Shown here piece by piece: positions 13,938-21,902 of a stretch of 44,345 bases of DNA (position 1 is the stretch's first letter; each line of letters starts with the position of its first letter). This DNA comes from a virus: the IMG/VR virus record IMGVR_UViG_3300015360_000076, positions 1 through 44,345 of that record; one strand, written 5' to 3'. Under the pieces are notes generated by a model, which saw only the letters and a program-made list of their open reading frames with translations, was not told where the DNA came from and made no database searches. The position numbers and the translations under genes were made by a program.

Positions 13938-14194
13938 AAGAGCTTGAGGATAAGTATTTCGAAGGCTTTGTAAAAGGCTTTTGGGATTTGGAAAGTATCT
14001 CTAAAGGGCAAGTTCTATTTTTGGATATAGGAGAGGAAGTGGACAAGTTTAATGAGGAGATAAACTCGCTTGAGTGTTTTAAATATGGAGAGGTTCTAGA
14101 CCATGAAACATGTTTCGAAACTGAAGAATTACAAAATGCGCTAAAGCGTTGGAAAGAATTCGAAAGCAGCCCGCTTTATCAAGCTCTCTTATAA
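13934..14194 (+). CDS. Small tagged acidic protein (SSPLYQALL tail)
   Basis: 86 aa from ATG 13934 (ATGA overlap with the preceding stop). Strongly acidic helical body, for example EEVDKFNEEINSLE, and a final helix KRWKEFESSPLYQALL. Not SH3-like. It lies 19 bases upstream of the ClpP-like gene, so it is the immediate neighbour of a candidate tail reader. Confidence 0.72.
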   Translation: MKELEDKYFEGFVKGFWDLESISKGQVLFLDIGEEVDKFNEEINSLECFKYGEVLDHETCFETEELQNALKRWKEFESSPLYQALL

Positions 14195-14213
14195 TTACGA
14201 CAGGAGGTTGTAA

Positions 14214-14753
14214 ATGTCTCTCGATGAAATCTGGATGAGCGGTGACTTCACCGCAGAATCAGCTCTCAAGCTTCGCAAAGACATCCTCGAACACGCTGCT
14301 TTGGGCGAAGATGTTCCAATTTTAATTTACATAAACTCTTACGGCGGATCTGTCGATGCTTTAAACAAAATCTTAGACACTATTGAAAGCCTTCCGAATA
14401 AAGTTGTCACAATCTGCTCTGGAACTGCAATGTCCGCTGGAGCGTTTCTTCTTTGCGCCGGAGATGAAAGATACATCGGAAAAAATAGTCGCGTTATGAT
14501 TCATCAAGCAAGTGCTGGAGTTTTTGGCACAGTTAATGAAATGGACGCAAATCTAAAAGAATTTAAGAAGATGAACAACAGAATTATCAATCTCGTTTCT
14601 AAACGCTGCGGAAAATCGGTGAAAGATATTAAGGAATTGTTTGGCGTAAGCACTGACAAGTACTTTTCGCCGCAAGAAGCGAGAAAGTTTGGACTGGTAG
14701 ATAAAATTGGAACGCCAAGGTTAAAGACGGTAACTACTTATGAAATCGCATAG
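14214..14753 (+). CDS. ClpP-like serine protease
   Basis: 179 aa, close to the usual ClpP core length. Strong ribosome site (caggagg). Triad by family pattern: Ser74 in SGTAMSAGAF (69-78), His97 in VMIHQAS (94-100), Asp148 in STDKYFSPQEA. The oxyanion glycines appear in NSYGGSVDAL. ClpP proteases degrade unfolded or tagged proteins delivered by AAA+ unfoldases, while some phage ClpP-like enzymes act as capsid-maturation proteases. Here no head genes are adjacent; tagged small genes flank it on both sides, and its end overlaps the next tagged gene by 14 bases. Confidence 0.88.
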   Translation: MSLDEIWMSGDFTAESALKLRKDILEHAALGEDVPILIYINSYGGSVDALNKILDTIESLPNKVVTICSGTAMSAGAFLLCAGDERYIGKNSRVMIHQASAGVFGTVNEMDANLKEFKKMNNRIINLVSKRCGKSVKDIKELFGVSTDKYFSPQEARKFGLVDKIGTPRLKTVTTYEIA

Positions 14754-14955
14754 GTTTAAGAAAGGTGATAGAGTGGTTAGAGTTTCGGACTCAGGAGACA
14801 TCGGCTTTCCTCCTAAATTAGGCAAGATTTTAGTTGTTGAGAATGTGAAACGATGGGGAGTTATTCATTTTATTGGGGAAGATGTCGGATGCTACCCCGA
14901 AGACCTTATTTCCGAAGAACTCTTTAATTCCCCGCTCTACCAAGCACTACTTTAA
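14740..14955 (+). CDS. SH3-like small protein with SPLYQALL tail
   Basis: 71 aa, overlapping the ClpP-like gene. The opening HRFKKGDRVVRV followed by short beta strands resembles SH3-like small barrels (KOW/Tudor type). First of about 18 paralogues. It ends ELFNSPLYQALL. Next downstream is the PD-(D/E)XK nuclease. Possible adapter or nucleic-acid binder; function unproven. Confidence 0.75.
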   Translation: MKSHRFKKGDRVVRVSDSGDIGFPPKLGKILVVENVKRWGVIHFIGEDVGCYPEDLISEELFNSPLYQALL

Positions 14956-14962
14956 TTACCCC

Positions 14963-14985
14963 AAAACGACTAGGACGGTCGTTTT
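14963..14985 (+). promoter_or_regulatory. Intergenic hairpin before the nuclease gene
   Basis: AAAACGAC pairs perfectly with GTCGTTTT around the 7-base loop TAGGACG. Only four T in the 3' arm, so a weak terminator or an mRNA processing or stability hairpin. Confidence 0.55.
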
Positions 14986-15002
14986 AATGTCAAGGAAGAC
15001 AA

Positions 15003-16028
15003 ATGCGAATAAGTCACTCCTCAAAAACGACACTGAAGCAATGCGGGGAAAAGTACCGCTTACATTACATTAGGAAGCTTCGTTCGCCAAAACTATTCTC
15101 TGCCCTTTTCTTCGGCGGCGCTTTAGATGAAGCATTTTCACGAATGCTTTTGGATAAAAAGCTGATGAAAACTCCAGAAGAGGAGGAGCTGCTCCAATTC
15201 TCTCCTGCTGAAATATTTTATAAAAAAATGGAACGAGTGGAGAACAATGGCAAAACTATCGAAGCTGCAAAAAGCACTTACGCTGATTACTATAGCAGCG
15301 ATTTTTCCCCAGAGTTGCTTACCGCTGAAGCTGTGGAGAAGCTATCGGAATTTGCGCCAGATGTGGCAAATTCTACAGACGCTAAAATCGCCAAAGAGAA
15401 TTTTCTGGCTTTTATGGATGAGTGCAAAGCCGTCGTCAAAGCTAAAAAGAAGCTATCTCTTGAGGACTTGGCGCTCTTCAATTATGTAACTTGGCTTACG
15501 TTGGTTGAGAAAGGCTATCTAATGCTAGAAGCTTACAAAACTCAAATCATGCCCCAAATTTTCGAAGTTTATTCAATTCAAGAACGTATAACTTTGCCGA
15601 ATGAAGCGGGCGATGAAATTACAGGCCTAATCGACTTCACCTGCTCGTTTGTTGACGAACCTGGGACAATGTACGTTTGCGATAACAAAACATCGTCAAA
15701 GCCTTACAAAGCGTCTGAAACAAGCTTGTCAGAGCAACTTGCAACTTACTGCGAATTTAAGCAAACAACTAAAGCTGCGTATGTAGTTATCGAAAAGAAG
15801 ATTTACGCGAAAATTCCTAAAATTCACACGCAAATCTTAAGAGATGACATCACTGAGGCAACATTTGCTGAGACATTTGCACATTTTGAGGAAGCATTGT
15901 ATAGTATTAGTACAGGTGATTTTGAGCAGAACTTTAAGTCTTGCTTCGATTACGGTCGCCTTTGTCCATATTTTGCTCTTTGTAAGCACAATAACGCCGA
16001 AGGATTGGTAGATGTATCCGAAGTTTAA
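15003..16028 (+). CDS. RecB/Cas4-like PD-(D/E)XK nuclease with Fe-S cysteines
   Basis: 341 aa. Nuclease core: GLIDF (Asp211), VCDNKTS (Asp227-x-Lys229) and SEQLATYCEF (Gln245). Cys14 (LKQCGEKY) plus Cys314, Cys321 and Cys327 (GRLCPYFALC) match the four-Cys iron-sulfur cluster of Cas4/AddB-type nucleases. Such enzymes resect DNA ends for recombination, which fits the ERF annealing gene three genes downstream. Its end overlaps a tagged SH3-like gene by 17 bases. Confidence 0.87.
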   Translation: MRISHSSKTTLKQCGEKYRLHYIRKLRSPKLFSALFFGGALDEAFSRMLLDKKLMKTPEEEELLQFSPAEIFYKKMERVENNGKTIEAAKSTYADYYSSDFSPELLTAEAVEKLSEFAPDVANSTDAKIAKENFLAFMDECKAVVKAKKKLSLEDLALFNYVTWLTLVEKGYLMLEAYKTQIMPQIFEVYSIQERITLPNEAGDEITGLIDFTCSFVDEPGTMYVCDNKTSSKPYKASETSLSEQLATYCEFKQTTKAAYVVIEKKIYAKIPKIHTQILRDDITEATFAETFAHFEEALYSISTGDFEQNFKSCFDYGRLCPYFALCKHNNAEGLVDVSEV

Positions 16029-16224
16029 AGTAGGCGAAAAAGTAGTTTACATCGGCAAAAATGCACAAGAGTTTCACGGAAAGCTAGTTCAAATAGAAAG
16101 TGTACGCAGTGTACTTTATAAAGTACCTCACTACTACATTATAGAAATTGACTGGCCTGTTTCCGAAAATATTTTAATTGCTGAAGAAATATATAATTCG
16201 CCACTTTACCAAGCACTACTTTAG
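16012..16224 (+). CDS. SH3-like small protein with SPLYQALL tail
   Basis: 70 aa. YPKFKVGEKVVYIG at the N-terminus; Val- and Tyr-rich strands in the middle; ends EIYNSPLYQALL. It overlaps the nuclease gene end. A 19-base gap with aaggaaa leads into the 16244 gene. Confidence 0.75.
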   Translation: MYPKFKVGEKVVYIGKNAQEFHGKLVQIESVRSVLYKVPHYYIIEIDWPVSENILIAEEIYNSPLYQALL

Positions 16225-16243
16225 CACAACAAGGAAAATATAA

Positions 16244-16564
16244 ATGGCACTAGAAGATCACACCAAGAAAGACTTAGCCGCAATGATTCGAGAGCTCCAA
16301 GCAAAGCTTATCGAAATGAAGCCAGTCGAAAGTCAGCTCAAAGCTGATGCGCAAGAACTGAAAGCTAATGCAATTGGCTTACACAAAGATGAGAAAGGAA
16401 ATTTCAGTCTTGTGAAAATCAAGTTCGATCTGGACAAGAAAGCAGCGGCTATTAGTGAAATTGAAAGCTTAGGATCATCTGACGATGCAATTGCATCATA
16501 CAAACTTAACCAGTATGCATCAGAAATGATCATGCGAAAAACAAGAGGCGGAAAATATGACTAA
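16244..16564 (+). CDS. Recombination-operon helical protein
   Basis: 106 aa. The N-terminal 50 residues form a coiled coil (AAMIRELQAKLIEMKPVESQ). The C-terminus is basic (MRKTRGGKYD). Its end overlaps the next gene by 8 bases. It lies between the nuclease and the ERF protein, so it may assist either one. No family recognised. Confidence 0.65.
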   Translation: MALEDHTKKDLAAMIRELQAKLIEMKPVESQLKADAQELKANAIGLHKDEKGNFSLVKIKFDLDKKAAAISEIESLGSSDDAIASYKLNQYASEMIMRKTRGGKYD

Positions 16565-16808
16565 ACTACAGGCTATCAAAAAGCTAAACAAGAAATTCAA
16601 AACGTACAACTTGAATGTCGAATGTGCTGGTAATGCCAGCAAAGACGTATTCACAGTTAAAGCATTTCTTCAAATCTTTGAGCCAAGTCTTGAGAATGGA
16701 AAGCAGCCGGTTGTAACGAAAAATGCAACTGGTTATGGATTTGATGGTGACATTAAACTAGCGCAAGATAAAGCAATTATCGAAGCTGTAGAAAACTTAG
16801 GATTATAA
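16557..16808 (+). CDS. Small protein upstream of ERF
   Basis: 83 aa, basic N-terminus (QAIKKLNKKFKTYNLNVE) and a C-terminal helix (KLAQDKAIIEAVENLGL) preceded by GYGFDGD. This layout recalls small Rad52- or dsRBD-like alpha/beta folds, but the match is weak. It overlaps its upstream neighbour and ends one base before the ERF start. Confidence 0.6.
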   Translation: MTKLQAIKKLNKKFKTYNLNVECAGNASKDVFTVKAFLQIFEPSLENGKQPVVTKNATGYGFDGDIKLAQDKAIIEAVENLGL

Positions 16809-16809
16809 T

Positions 16810-17412
16810 ATGTCCCAAATACAACCTATCATTTATAAAAAAATGACACAAGTTATGGCGGAAATAGGATTTATTGGTAAGAACCAAAAAAATGCCGCCC
16901 AAGGTTTTAAGTTCCGAGGCATAGACGACTTCGTAAACGCTCTTTATCCAGCACTTACGAAGCATGGTGTTTTCATGGCCCCTAGATGTGTAAACGCCAC
17001 TCAGGAAATCAAAGAAGTGGAACGTTCTAGCGGTAAGAAAGGTGTAGATAAGCATATCTCGCTTTTGATGGAGTATGACTTTTTCGCCGAAGATGGTTCC
17101 AAGGTAACAATTGGACCAATTCCAGCAGAAGGCTTAGACAGTGGAGATAAAGCAACTAACAAAGCTTTGTCTGCTGCTTTGAAGTATGCACTTATTCAAA
17201 CATTCTCAATTCCTACTGAGGATATGGCTGAAGCAGATGCTGAAACACCGACTATCCGTCAAACGTTAGCCGCTCCAATTATTAAAGCGGAAACCGTGGC
17301 CGCTACCTCAACAGGCGGACCAGTTGTTACAATAAAAGCCGACGGAACTCTAGTAACAGCTTCTGGAAGTAAATCTTTCCGCAAACCTAAACCAGCTTCA
17401 GAGGAGTTATAA
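16810..17412 (+). CDS. erf: ERF-family single-strand annealing protein
   Basis: 200 aa. Family features: QGFKFRGIDDFVNALYPAL (31-49), HGVFMAPR, the GS-containing strand region, and DSGDKATNKALSAALKYAL (110-128) followed by IQTFSIPTEDM. ERF proteins anneal complementary single strands in phage recombination and genome circularisation. The C-terminal 60 residues are a low-complexity Ala/Thr linker ending in a basic tail. Functional partner of the nuclease at 15003. Confidence 0.92.
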   Translation: MSQIQPIIYKKMTQVMAEIGFIGKNQKNAAQGFKFRGIDDFVNALYPALTKHGVFMAPRCVNATQEIKEVERSSGKKGVDKHISLLMEYDFFAEDGSKVTIGPIPAEGLDSGDKATNKALSAALKYALIQTFSIPTEDMAEADAETPTIRQTLAAPIIKAETVAATSTGGPVVTIKADGTLVTASGSKSFRKPKPASEEL

Positions 17413-17413
17413 A

Positions 17414-17746
17414 ATGGAACAAGAACCTAAAGTAGTTCCGCAAGAAGAAGTTCAGCACCGACTTGAAGTGCTTGTTCGAGAATCTCTTGCCGAAATTAAG
17501 AACGATCTTTTGCCCCACTTAAAGCATGGCGAAGCTAAGCGATTACTTATGGCCACTTTAGAATATCCGCAAACAGTTGCTGATTTTTCGCAAGAAAGTC
17601 ACGAGCTTATTCGAGCATTTTCTGCCGCAAAAGCTGTAACTGACGCAATGATTTCACTCGGAGTTGAAGTTGTAATCAGTAAGCTAGTTGAGCGCGAAAG
17701 AGATGCCCAGGAAAAAACAGAAGAGGTTGAAAATGCAGAATCCTAG
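17414..17746 (+). CDS. Unknown acidic helical protein
   Basis: 110 aa, one base after the ERF stop with gaggag upstream. All-helical, Glu-rich, ending KTEEVENAES. No motif. Position suggests a recombination or replication accessory. Confidence 0.68.
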   Translation: MEQEPKVVPQEEVQHRLEVLVRESLAEIKNDLLPHLKHGEAKRLLMATLEYPQTVADFSQESHELIRAFSAAKAVTDAMISLGVEVVISKLVERERDAQEKTEEVENAES

Positions 17747-17897
17747 AAAAGAGCGAATTTTGAGATTGCTAAAAAGATTGGAACGATTGACCAATAACTT
17801 GCGCAGAGATTCTACTCTTGCGGATTTGTCCCAATTTTTAGCAGTGGAAAAAGAAATTCAAATACAAACAGCTTATTTACAACACGAAGGAAATTAA
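17733..17897 (+). CDS. Small basic helical protein, 54 aa
   Basis: ATG 17733 after agagg, overlapping the preceding gene by 14 bases. Basic N-terminal helix (RKERILRLLKRLERLTNNLR) that could bind nucleic acid, then a neutral helix. It contains both orientations of the window-wide motif (17777 and 17828). No family recognised. Confidence 0.58.
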   Translation: MQNPRKERILRLLKRLERLTNNLRRDSTLADLSQFLAVEKEIQIQTAYLQHEGN

Positions 17898-17898
17898 C

Positions 17899-18198
17899 AT
17901 GGCTAAGAAAACTTACTACAACTTAGGAAATATGAAAACTAAGAAGGACAAGGACGCTGACGGAAATCTTCAGTACTACATTGAAATTGACCAAAAGCTG
18001 CAAGGTCGTTTGTCTATTGACGGCAAAAAGATCACGACTAAGTTTATTGATGTGGAACGTCCCACTACTAAGTTTGATCGTATGCTCAGCAAGGGCGTAA
18101 TTGATCAAAACGAGTATGACAAGAAAACTGAAGAGTACTCTAAAGAAGGCAGACTGAGCTTCATTAAGTTTGACCTACAAATCGCTAACGAAGAATAG
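17899..18198 (+). CDS. Unknown protein, possible DNA-binding accessory
   Basis: 99 aa. Lys-rich, beta-containing N-terminus (MKTKKDKDADGNLQYYIEID) and an acidic C-terminus (QIANEE). The acidic end recalls single-strand-binding proteins, but an OB-fold is not evident, so this is only a suggestion. Ribosome site cgaaggaaa. Confidence 0.6.
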   Translation: MAKKTYYNLGNMKTKKDKDADGNLQYYIEIDQKLQGRLSIDGKKITTKFIDVERPTTKFDRMLSKGVIDQNEYDKKTEEYSKEGRLSFIKFDLQIANEE

Positions 18199-18221
18199 AA
18201 AAATTGGAACGGGGGCAGCTT

Positions 18222-18452
18222 ATGATTTTCAAAGTTTCCCCCTTTCGCAATGGCAAAGAAGACTTAATCACCCACATTCGGCGAAATGGCAATGACGTAA
18301 CTTTACTCAGTTTCTACTGCGCTTGCGGTGGATTTCCAGTTGCTGCGGCAATTGTTTTCTGCATCGAGGAGTTTCCAGAAAGGGCAGAAGAGTTGAAGAA
18401 GAAGCTGGAAGTTATTAAGGAGTTTTATGGTTACGAATCGATTACTGAGTAG
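18222..18452 (+). CDS. Small unknown protein
   Basis: 76 aa from ATG 18222 with ggggg upstream; a TTG at 18204 is in frame but lies within an AAAATTGGAAC motif. Hydrophobic Cys-containing centre (LLSFYCACGGFPVAAAIVFC) and a charged helix after it. No family recognised. Overlaps the next start by 26 bases. Confidence 0.58.
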   Translation: MIFKVSPFRNGKEDLITHIRRNGNDVTLLSFYCACGGFPVAAAIVFCIEEFPERAEELKKKLEVIKEFYGYESITE

Positions 18453-18660
18453 GGAGGAGTGGATACCTCTAACAAGTGCTGAAGTAAGGGCTATTGTCGG
18501 AGAAGATGTGCGTAACGGAAACTTCCTTGCATTTTTTAGACGGTACTTCGGCGAGGAAACTGCGGATGCTATATGTATATGTCATAACTATGATTCCTAC
18601 GAATTATATCGCCAATGGTGGATTTTAGAAAACACGCCTTTAGGAAAAGCTTTAAAATAA
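18427..18660 (+). CDS. Tagged small protein (NTPLGKALK tail)
   Basis: 77 aa with aaggag just upstream. Aromatic, His/Asp-containing C-terminal part (ICHNYDSYELYRQWWILENT) ending TPLGKALK. Not SH3-like. The Thr-Pro variant of the tail also occurs at 21430 and 26363. Immediately upstream of the helicase gene. Confidence 0.7.
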   Translation: MVTNRLLSREEWIPLTSAEVRAIVGEDVRNGNFLAFFRRYFGEETADAICICHNYDSYELYRQWWILENTPLGKALK

Positions 18661-18667
18661 GGATAAC

Positions 18668-19684
18668 ATGAATTTCAATAAAGCCCGCAAAGATCAAAAT
18701 AAAGTTATGTCTATGGGCGATTTACTACGTTCTGGAAAAATAACTGGGACAATCGATCCAACAAAGCTTGTACATGGCCCCAAAAACTTTGATTGTCTTG
18801 AGCGTCCTTGGTGCAGAGGCGACATTTCAATGATATATGCCGGAGCAGGAATCGGCAAAACAAGTACCATCCTTTACATTTACAAACACATTCTCATGAA
18901 CAATCCGAAAGGCGTTGTCGTTTTCGTTTCATTAGAAATGACAGCGCAAGAAATTGCGGAGAAGTGGTCTTTGGCCACAAAAAACTGCCCCGAACTTTCC
19001 GACCGCTTTTACATTGTTGAAAACTACGATGAGCAGGGGATTTCTAAAATGCTCACTGTTGAAGGCATTAAGTACGAGCTTAAGAAAATTAAAGAAACGT
19101 TAAACGAAACTATTATTGCATCAACTGTGGATCACTTACACCAAGTTAATACGAATGGCTCACCTGACTTTAATCCAGTTATGGACGCTCTGAAGGTACT
19201 AGCAGTTGAAGTAGACACTCACCTCTTTGTCCCATCTCAGACAACGAAAAATAAAGGCGTGGGGGACATTCCAGTTCCCAAAGACGGCTGCTATGGTACA
19301 TCCAAGGCTGAGTGGTTAGCGACACACATTATCTCAATTTTCCAACCTCTCATGAGAGTACAAAAGGAAATCGATCTCCCTGTACTCGGGTGGCAATATG
19401 CAAAAATCCGTTATAAGAACAAGAATGATAAAATTAAAGAGAACATGAATTACCTCCTATATTTTGAGCATGATACTCAGAACCTTAGAGAGTTAACTCG
19501 ACAAGAAAAAGCTGATTTTTCCATGTTCTATGAAAAAGTTCTAGAGCTTCGTTCTAATGAGGAAAAGTTTAAAGCGTACCAGTTTGATTTGTCTGAAACG
19601 ATTGTCGGCAAAGATGGGCAAACAGTGAAACTCAATAAGATTGTAGGCGGCGGAAGGCCTCAGCATTTGGATGAGGAGCTATAA
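18668..19684 (+). CDS. DnaB-like/RecA-fold replicative helicase
   Basis: 338 aa. Walker A YAGAGIGKTS (57-66), Walker B region IIASTVDHLHQV (149-160), and SQTTKNKGV followed by YGTSKAEWLATHI in the place of the DnaB H4/arginine-finger segments. Lacks the N-terminal primase-interaction domain of DnaB. Likely unwinds the fork with the primase and polymerase encoded downstream. A tagged protein lies immediately before it and two immediately after. Confidence 0.82.
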   Translation: MNFNKARKDQNKVMSMGDLLRSGKITGTIDPTKLVHGPKNFDCLERPWCRGDISMIYAGAGIGKTSTILYIYKHILMNNPKGVVVFVSLEMTAQEIAEKWSLATKNCPELSDRFYIVENYDEQGISKMLTVEGIKYELKKIKETLNETIIASTVDHLHQVNTNGSPDFNPVMDALKVLAVEVDTHLFVPSQTTKNKGVGDIPVPKDGCYGTSKAEWLATHIISIFQPLMRVQKEIDLPVLGWQYAKIRYKNKNDKIKENMNYLLYFEHDTQNLRELTRQEKADFSMFYEKVLELRSNEEKFKAYQFDLSETIVGKDGQTVKLNKIVGGGRPQHLDEEL

Positions 19685-19897
19685 GTGGGAAAATTCAAAG
19701 TTGGCGATAGAGTTATAGTTATAGATGATCAATTAAGGCCACACCAACGTCACTTTCTTGGCAAAAGAGGAATCATTAAAGAAATAGATGAGACATGCTC
19801 AGGAAATTTCGATTGCGGACAATACTTCAGTCTTTTCTCTTTCAAACTAGAACTCGAAGCTGTTTATGAATCTCCTCTTTATCAGGCACTTCTATGA
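19685..19897 (+). CDS. SH3-like small protein with SPLYQALL tail
   Basis: 70 aa, GTG start directly after the helicase stop. MGKFKVGDRVIVIDD, then a basic, His-containing loop (RPHQRHFLGKRG), and AVYESPLYQALL at the end. ATGA overlap with the next paralogue. Confidence 0.75.
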   Translation: MGKFKVGDRVIVIDDQLRPHQRHFLGKRGIIKEIDETCSGNFDCGQYFSLFSFKLELEAVYESPLYQALL

Positions 19898-20121
19898 ATA
19901 AGTTTAAGATTGGAGATAAAGTTATCAAGGTTAGAGGCAAACAAGCTTTTGAGGACATTGAAATTTTGGATACAGGGACTGTAGTTGGTGAATGGAATGG
20001 CATAGGGTATAGGATCTTTATAACTAAAGGTAAGTACAAAGGCGAATCTAGCGTTACAGAAACGGAAAACTTAGAGCTTGAGTCAGTTTACAACTCTCCT
20101 TTATATCAGGCACTTCTATGA
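19894..20121 (+). CDS. SH3-like small protein with SPLYQALL tail
   Basis: 75 aa. NKFKIGDKVIKVRG, a Gly/Lys-rich barrel, ends SVYNSPLYQALL. Tandem with the previous paralogue and ATGA-coupled to the primase. Confidence 0.75.
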   Translation: MNKFKIGDKVIKVRGKQAFEDIEILDTGTVVGEWNGIGYRIFITKGKYKGESSVTETENLELESVYNSPLYQALL

Positions 20122-20969
20122 AGCTATCCATTTTCCTCTCAGCAAATGCTCATCCGCAAAATGCTGCCGAGAAGAAGGTCGTAAGCTATCAAGTGTCTAA
20201 GCCAAATATTCCCACAACTGTAGAATTCGAAAACGATGACGATCTCATCCGCTTCGTAACCACTTACGCTTGGTCGCCTTTTGTATTCTCAGGACATCGC
20301 CACGCTGACAATTTCATCTCTTGCGATTTACTTGTCTACGACATTGATGACGGATTAACTATCGACGAAGCAAAAATTGTAATCGAAAATGAAGGTTTAT
20401 GCTGTTTAGCTTTGCCAACACCGTCACACACTGAGGAACATCATAAGTTTCGCATAATCATTCCGCTTAGTCGTACCATTTATAATTCTGATGTTTACAT
20501 TGCCACTTGGGCAAAAGGTGCTGAGCTTTTTGGCGTTGTCGATCCGTCTTGCAAAGATTTAGCCCGCTATTACAACGGCTCAACTATTGACGATGGATTT
20601 TGGGAAGAAGGAAGCTTCTTCGAACCTGTAGAAATAAAATTGGAACAGCTCTTAAGTGCTTCTGCTGCAAAAGGAAATGAGCTTATGCTACCAGTTTCTG
20701 GCGACATCAAGGACGTTATCAAAAGCATTTACGGCGAAGAGAGGAACGTAGTTCCAGAAGCTGTCGATTTCTTTGTGCGAAATGCTGCAAGCGGAATGCA
20801 AGGCCAGTGGATAAATGCGTTAAATCGGTTCTGTTTTTCCCTAGCATTGTCTGGAGTTGGAAAAGATGCTATACTAACGGTGTGCAATGAACTGGCTCCT
20901 CAAGAGCTTGATAAGAAAGACTTGTACCAAATTAAAAAGGCAATTTCGGACGCTGAGAAATTGATATAG
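20118..20969 (+). CDS. Archaeo-eukaryotic-type primase with PriCT-like C-terminus
   Basis: 283 aa. Catalytic pattern: VYDIDDG (Asp75, Asp77), then TPSHTEEHHKFRIIIPLSR (101-119; Ser103/His104/Arg112) and VDPSCKDLARYY (141-152). Residues about 230-283 (WINALNRFCFSLALSGVG and the following helix) match the PriCT helical domain. Makes primers for the polymerase encoded at 21899. No zinc finger seen. Confidence 0.82.
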   Translation: MKLSIFLSANAHPQNAAEKKVVSYQVSKPNIPTTVEFENDDDLIRFVTTYAWSPFVFSGHRHADNFISCDLLVYDIDDGLTIDEAKIVIENEGLCCLALPTPSHTEEHHKFRIIIPLSRTIYNSDVYIATWAKGAELFGVVDPSCKDLARYYNGSTIDDGFWEEGSFFEPVEIKLEQLLSASAAKGNELMLPVSGDIKDVIKSIYGEERNVVPEAVDFFVRNAASGMQGQWINALNRFCFSLALSGVGKDAILTVCNELAPQELDKKDLYQIKKAISDAEKLI

Positions 20970-20972
20970 CTT

Positions 20973-21194
20973 ATGCATAAGTTTAAGAAAGGCGATAGAG
21001 TTATACTTCTGCCATCTGCGGTTAAATCATCTAACGTACATATCAGTAACGTTGGCAAAGTAGTTATAGTTACAGAAGTGTCCCTAATAGATATTAGATA
21101 TAACGCAATTGAACATGGTAACTTTTGGGCAAAAGGCTATGACGTAGAGCTTGAATCAGTTTACAACTCTCCTCTTTATCGGGCGCTACTATGA
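20973..21194 (+). CDS. SH3-like small protein with SPLYRALL tail
   Basis: 73 aa. HKFKKGDRVILLPS; ends SVYNSPLYRALL, with Arg at the usual Gln position. Three bases after the primase stop, with no clear ribosome site, so probably translated by re-initiation. ATGA overlap downstream. Confidence 0.74.
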   Translation: MHKFKKGDRVILLPSAVKSSNVHISNVGKVVIVTEVSLIDIRYNAIEHGNFWAKGYDVELESVYNSPLYRALL

Positions 21195-21433
21195 AAGAAC
21201 AAGATTTGTCCCAAGTTTTCTTCGACATGCAAACTGTGGCAAACTCCTGCAAATACTTAAACGATTCTGATTTATATGACTTGTGCATTATGGATATTCA
21301 AATTTACCAGCGAGTAGATTTAGACGACATGTACGACAAACTTGCGGCTGGAGAAAAGCTAACTGCTGATGAAAGAAAAGAATTGGAACGATTCTATACT
21401 TTAGTCAGTGTCGATTTCCTGGTGAAAGAATGA
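21191..21433 (+). CDS. Small unknown helical protein
   Basis: 80 aa, ATGA-coupled at both ends between two tagged genes, but itself untagged (ends VDFLVKE). Acidic and helical. It contains GTCCCAAGTTTT, a variant of the window-wide motif. Confidence 0.66.
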   Translation: MKEQDLSQVFFDMQTVANSCKYLNDSDLYDLCIMDIQIYQRVDLDDMYDKLAAGEKLTADERKELERFYTLVSVDFLVKE

Positions 21434-21657
21434 AGCTTAGGAATACTGACAATCCTGTAGATGAGGATACGTTTAATCGTGATTGGAGAGGTGTAGCTAG
21501 ACGACATGGGCTAAATAGGCACTCTGTAAAATGGAACGAGTTTCACAACCTTATCGGAAGTCCTTTGGACTCAGTTAAACAGATCTCCCAGCATTACCAA
21601 GCTTACCTTGCATACTGCAAACTTTGCGAAACACCTTTGATGAAGGATTTAGAATGA
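21430..21657 (+). CDS. Tagged small protein (ETPLMKDLE tail)
   Basis: 75 aa. Member of the second tagged family: HYQAYLAYCKLCETPLMK at the C-terminus. The tail is the most divergent in the set (Asp-Leu-Glu for Ala-Leu-Leu). Arg/His-rich middle (RRHGLNRHSVKWNEF). ATGA overlaps at both ends. Confidence 0.7.
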   Translation: MKLRNTDNPVDEDTFNRDWRGVARRHGLNRHSVKWNEFHNLIGSPLDSVKQISQHYQAYLAYCKLCETPLMKDLE

Positions 21658-21902
21658 TTAAGTATAAAGTGGGGGATGTTGTAATTAGACATTCTCCAAA
21701 AGACCATGCCCTTGATTCGGGAATTGGCGAAGACTTACTCATTACGGACGTTAAGAGCTTTATTTTCCCCGTTATTAAAAGTTCTAATAACCATTACTAC
21801 ATGTTGGAAAATACTAGAACAGGCTCAGTTTACTCAGCTTGGGAAGATCAGATAGAGCTTGCCGAAGTTGTGCGCTCTCCATTGTATAAGGCACTTGCTT
21901 GA
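21654..21902 (+). CDS. SH3-like small protein with SPLYKALA tail
   Basis: 82 aa from ATG 21654 (ATGA overlap). IKYKVGDVVIRHSP; ends VVRSPLYKALA. Its TGA overlaps the TTG start of the DNA polymerase (CTTGA), so the polymerase is translationally tied to this gene. Confidence 0.74.
   Translation: MIKYKVGDVVIRHSPKDHALDSGIGEDLLITDVKSFIFPVIKSSNNHYYMLENTRTGSVYSAWEDQIELAEVVRSPLYKALA

Noticed and set aside
15880-15925. GCATTGTATAGTATTAGTAC resembles the recurrent promoter element
   Set aside because: It is inside the coding sequence of the PD-(D/E)XK nuclease, far from any gene start.
19681-21900. AAGCTT (and AGCT generally) seems very common
   Set aside because: I saw four copies in this 2.2-kb piece, but AAG-CTT and GAA-GCT codon pairs are frequent in these Lys/Leu/Ala-rich genes. 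Without a codon-aware count I do not call it a signal.
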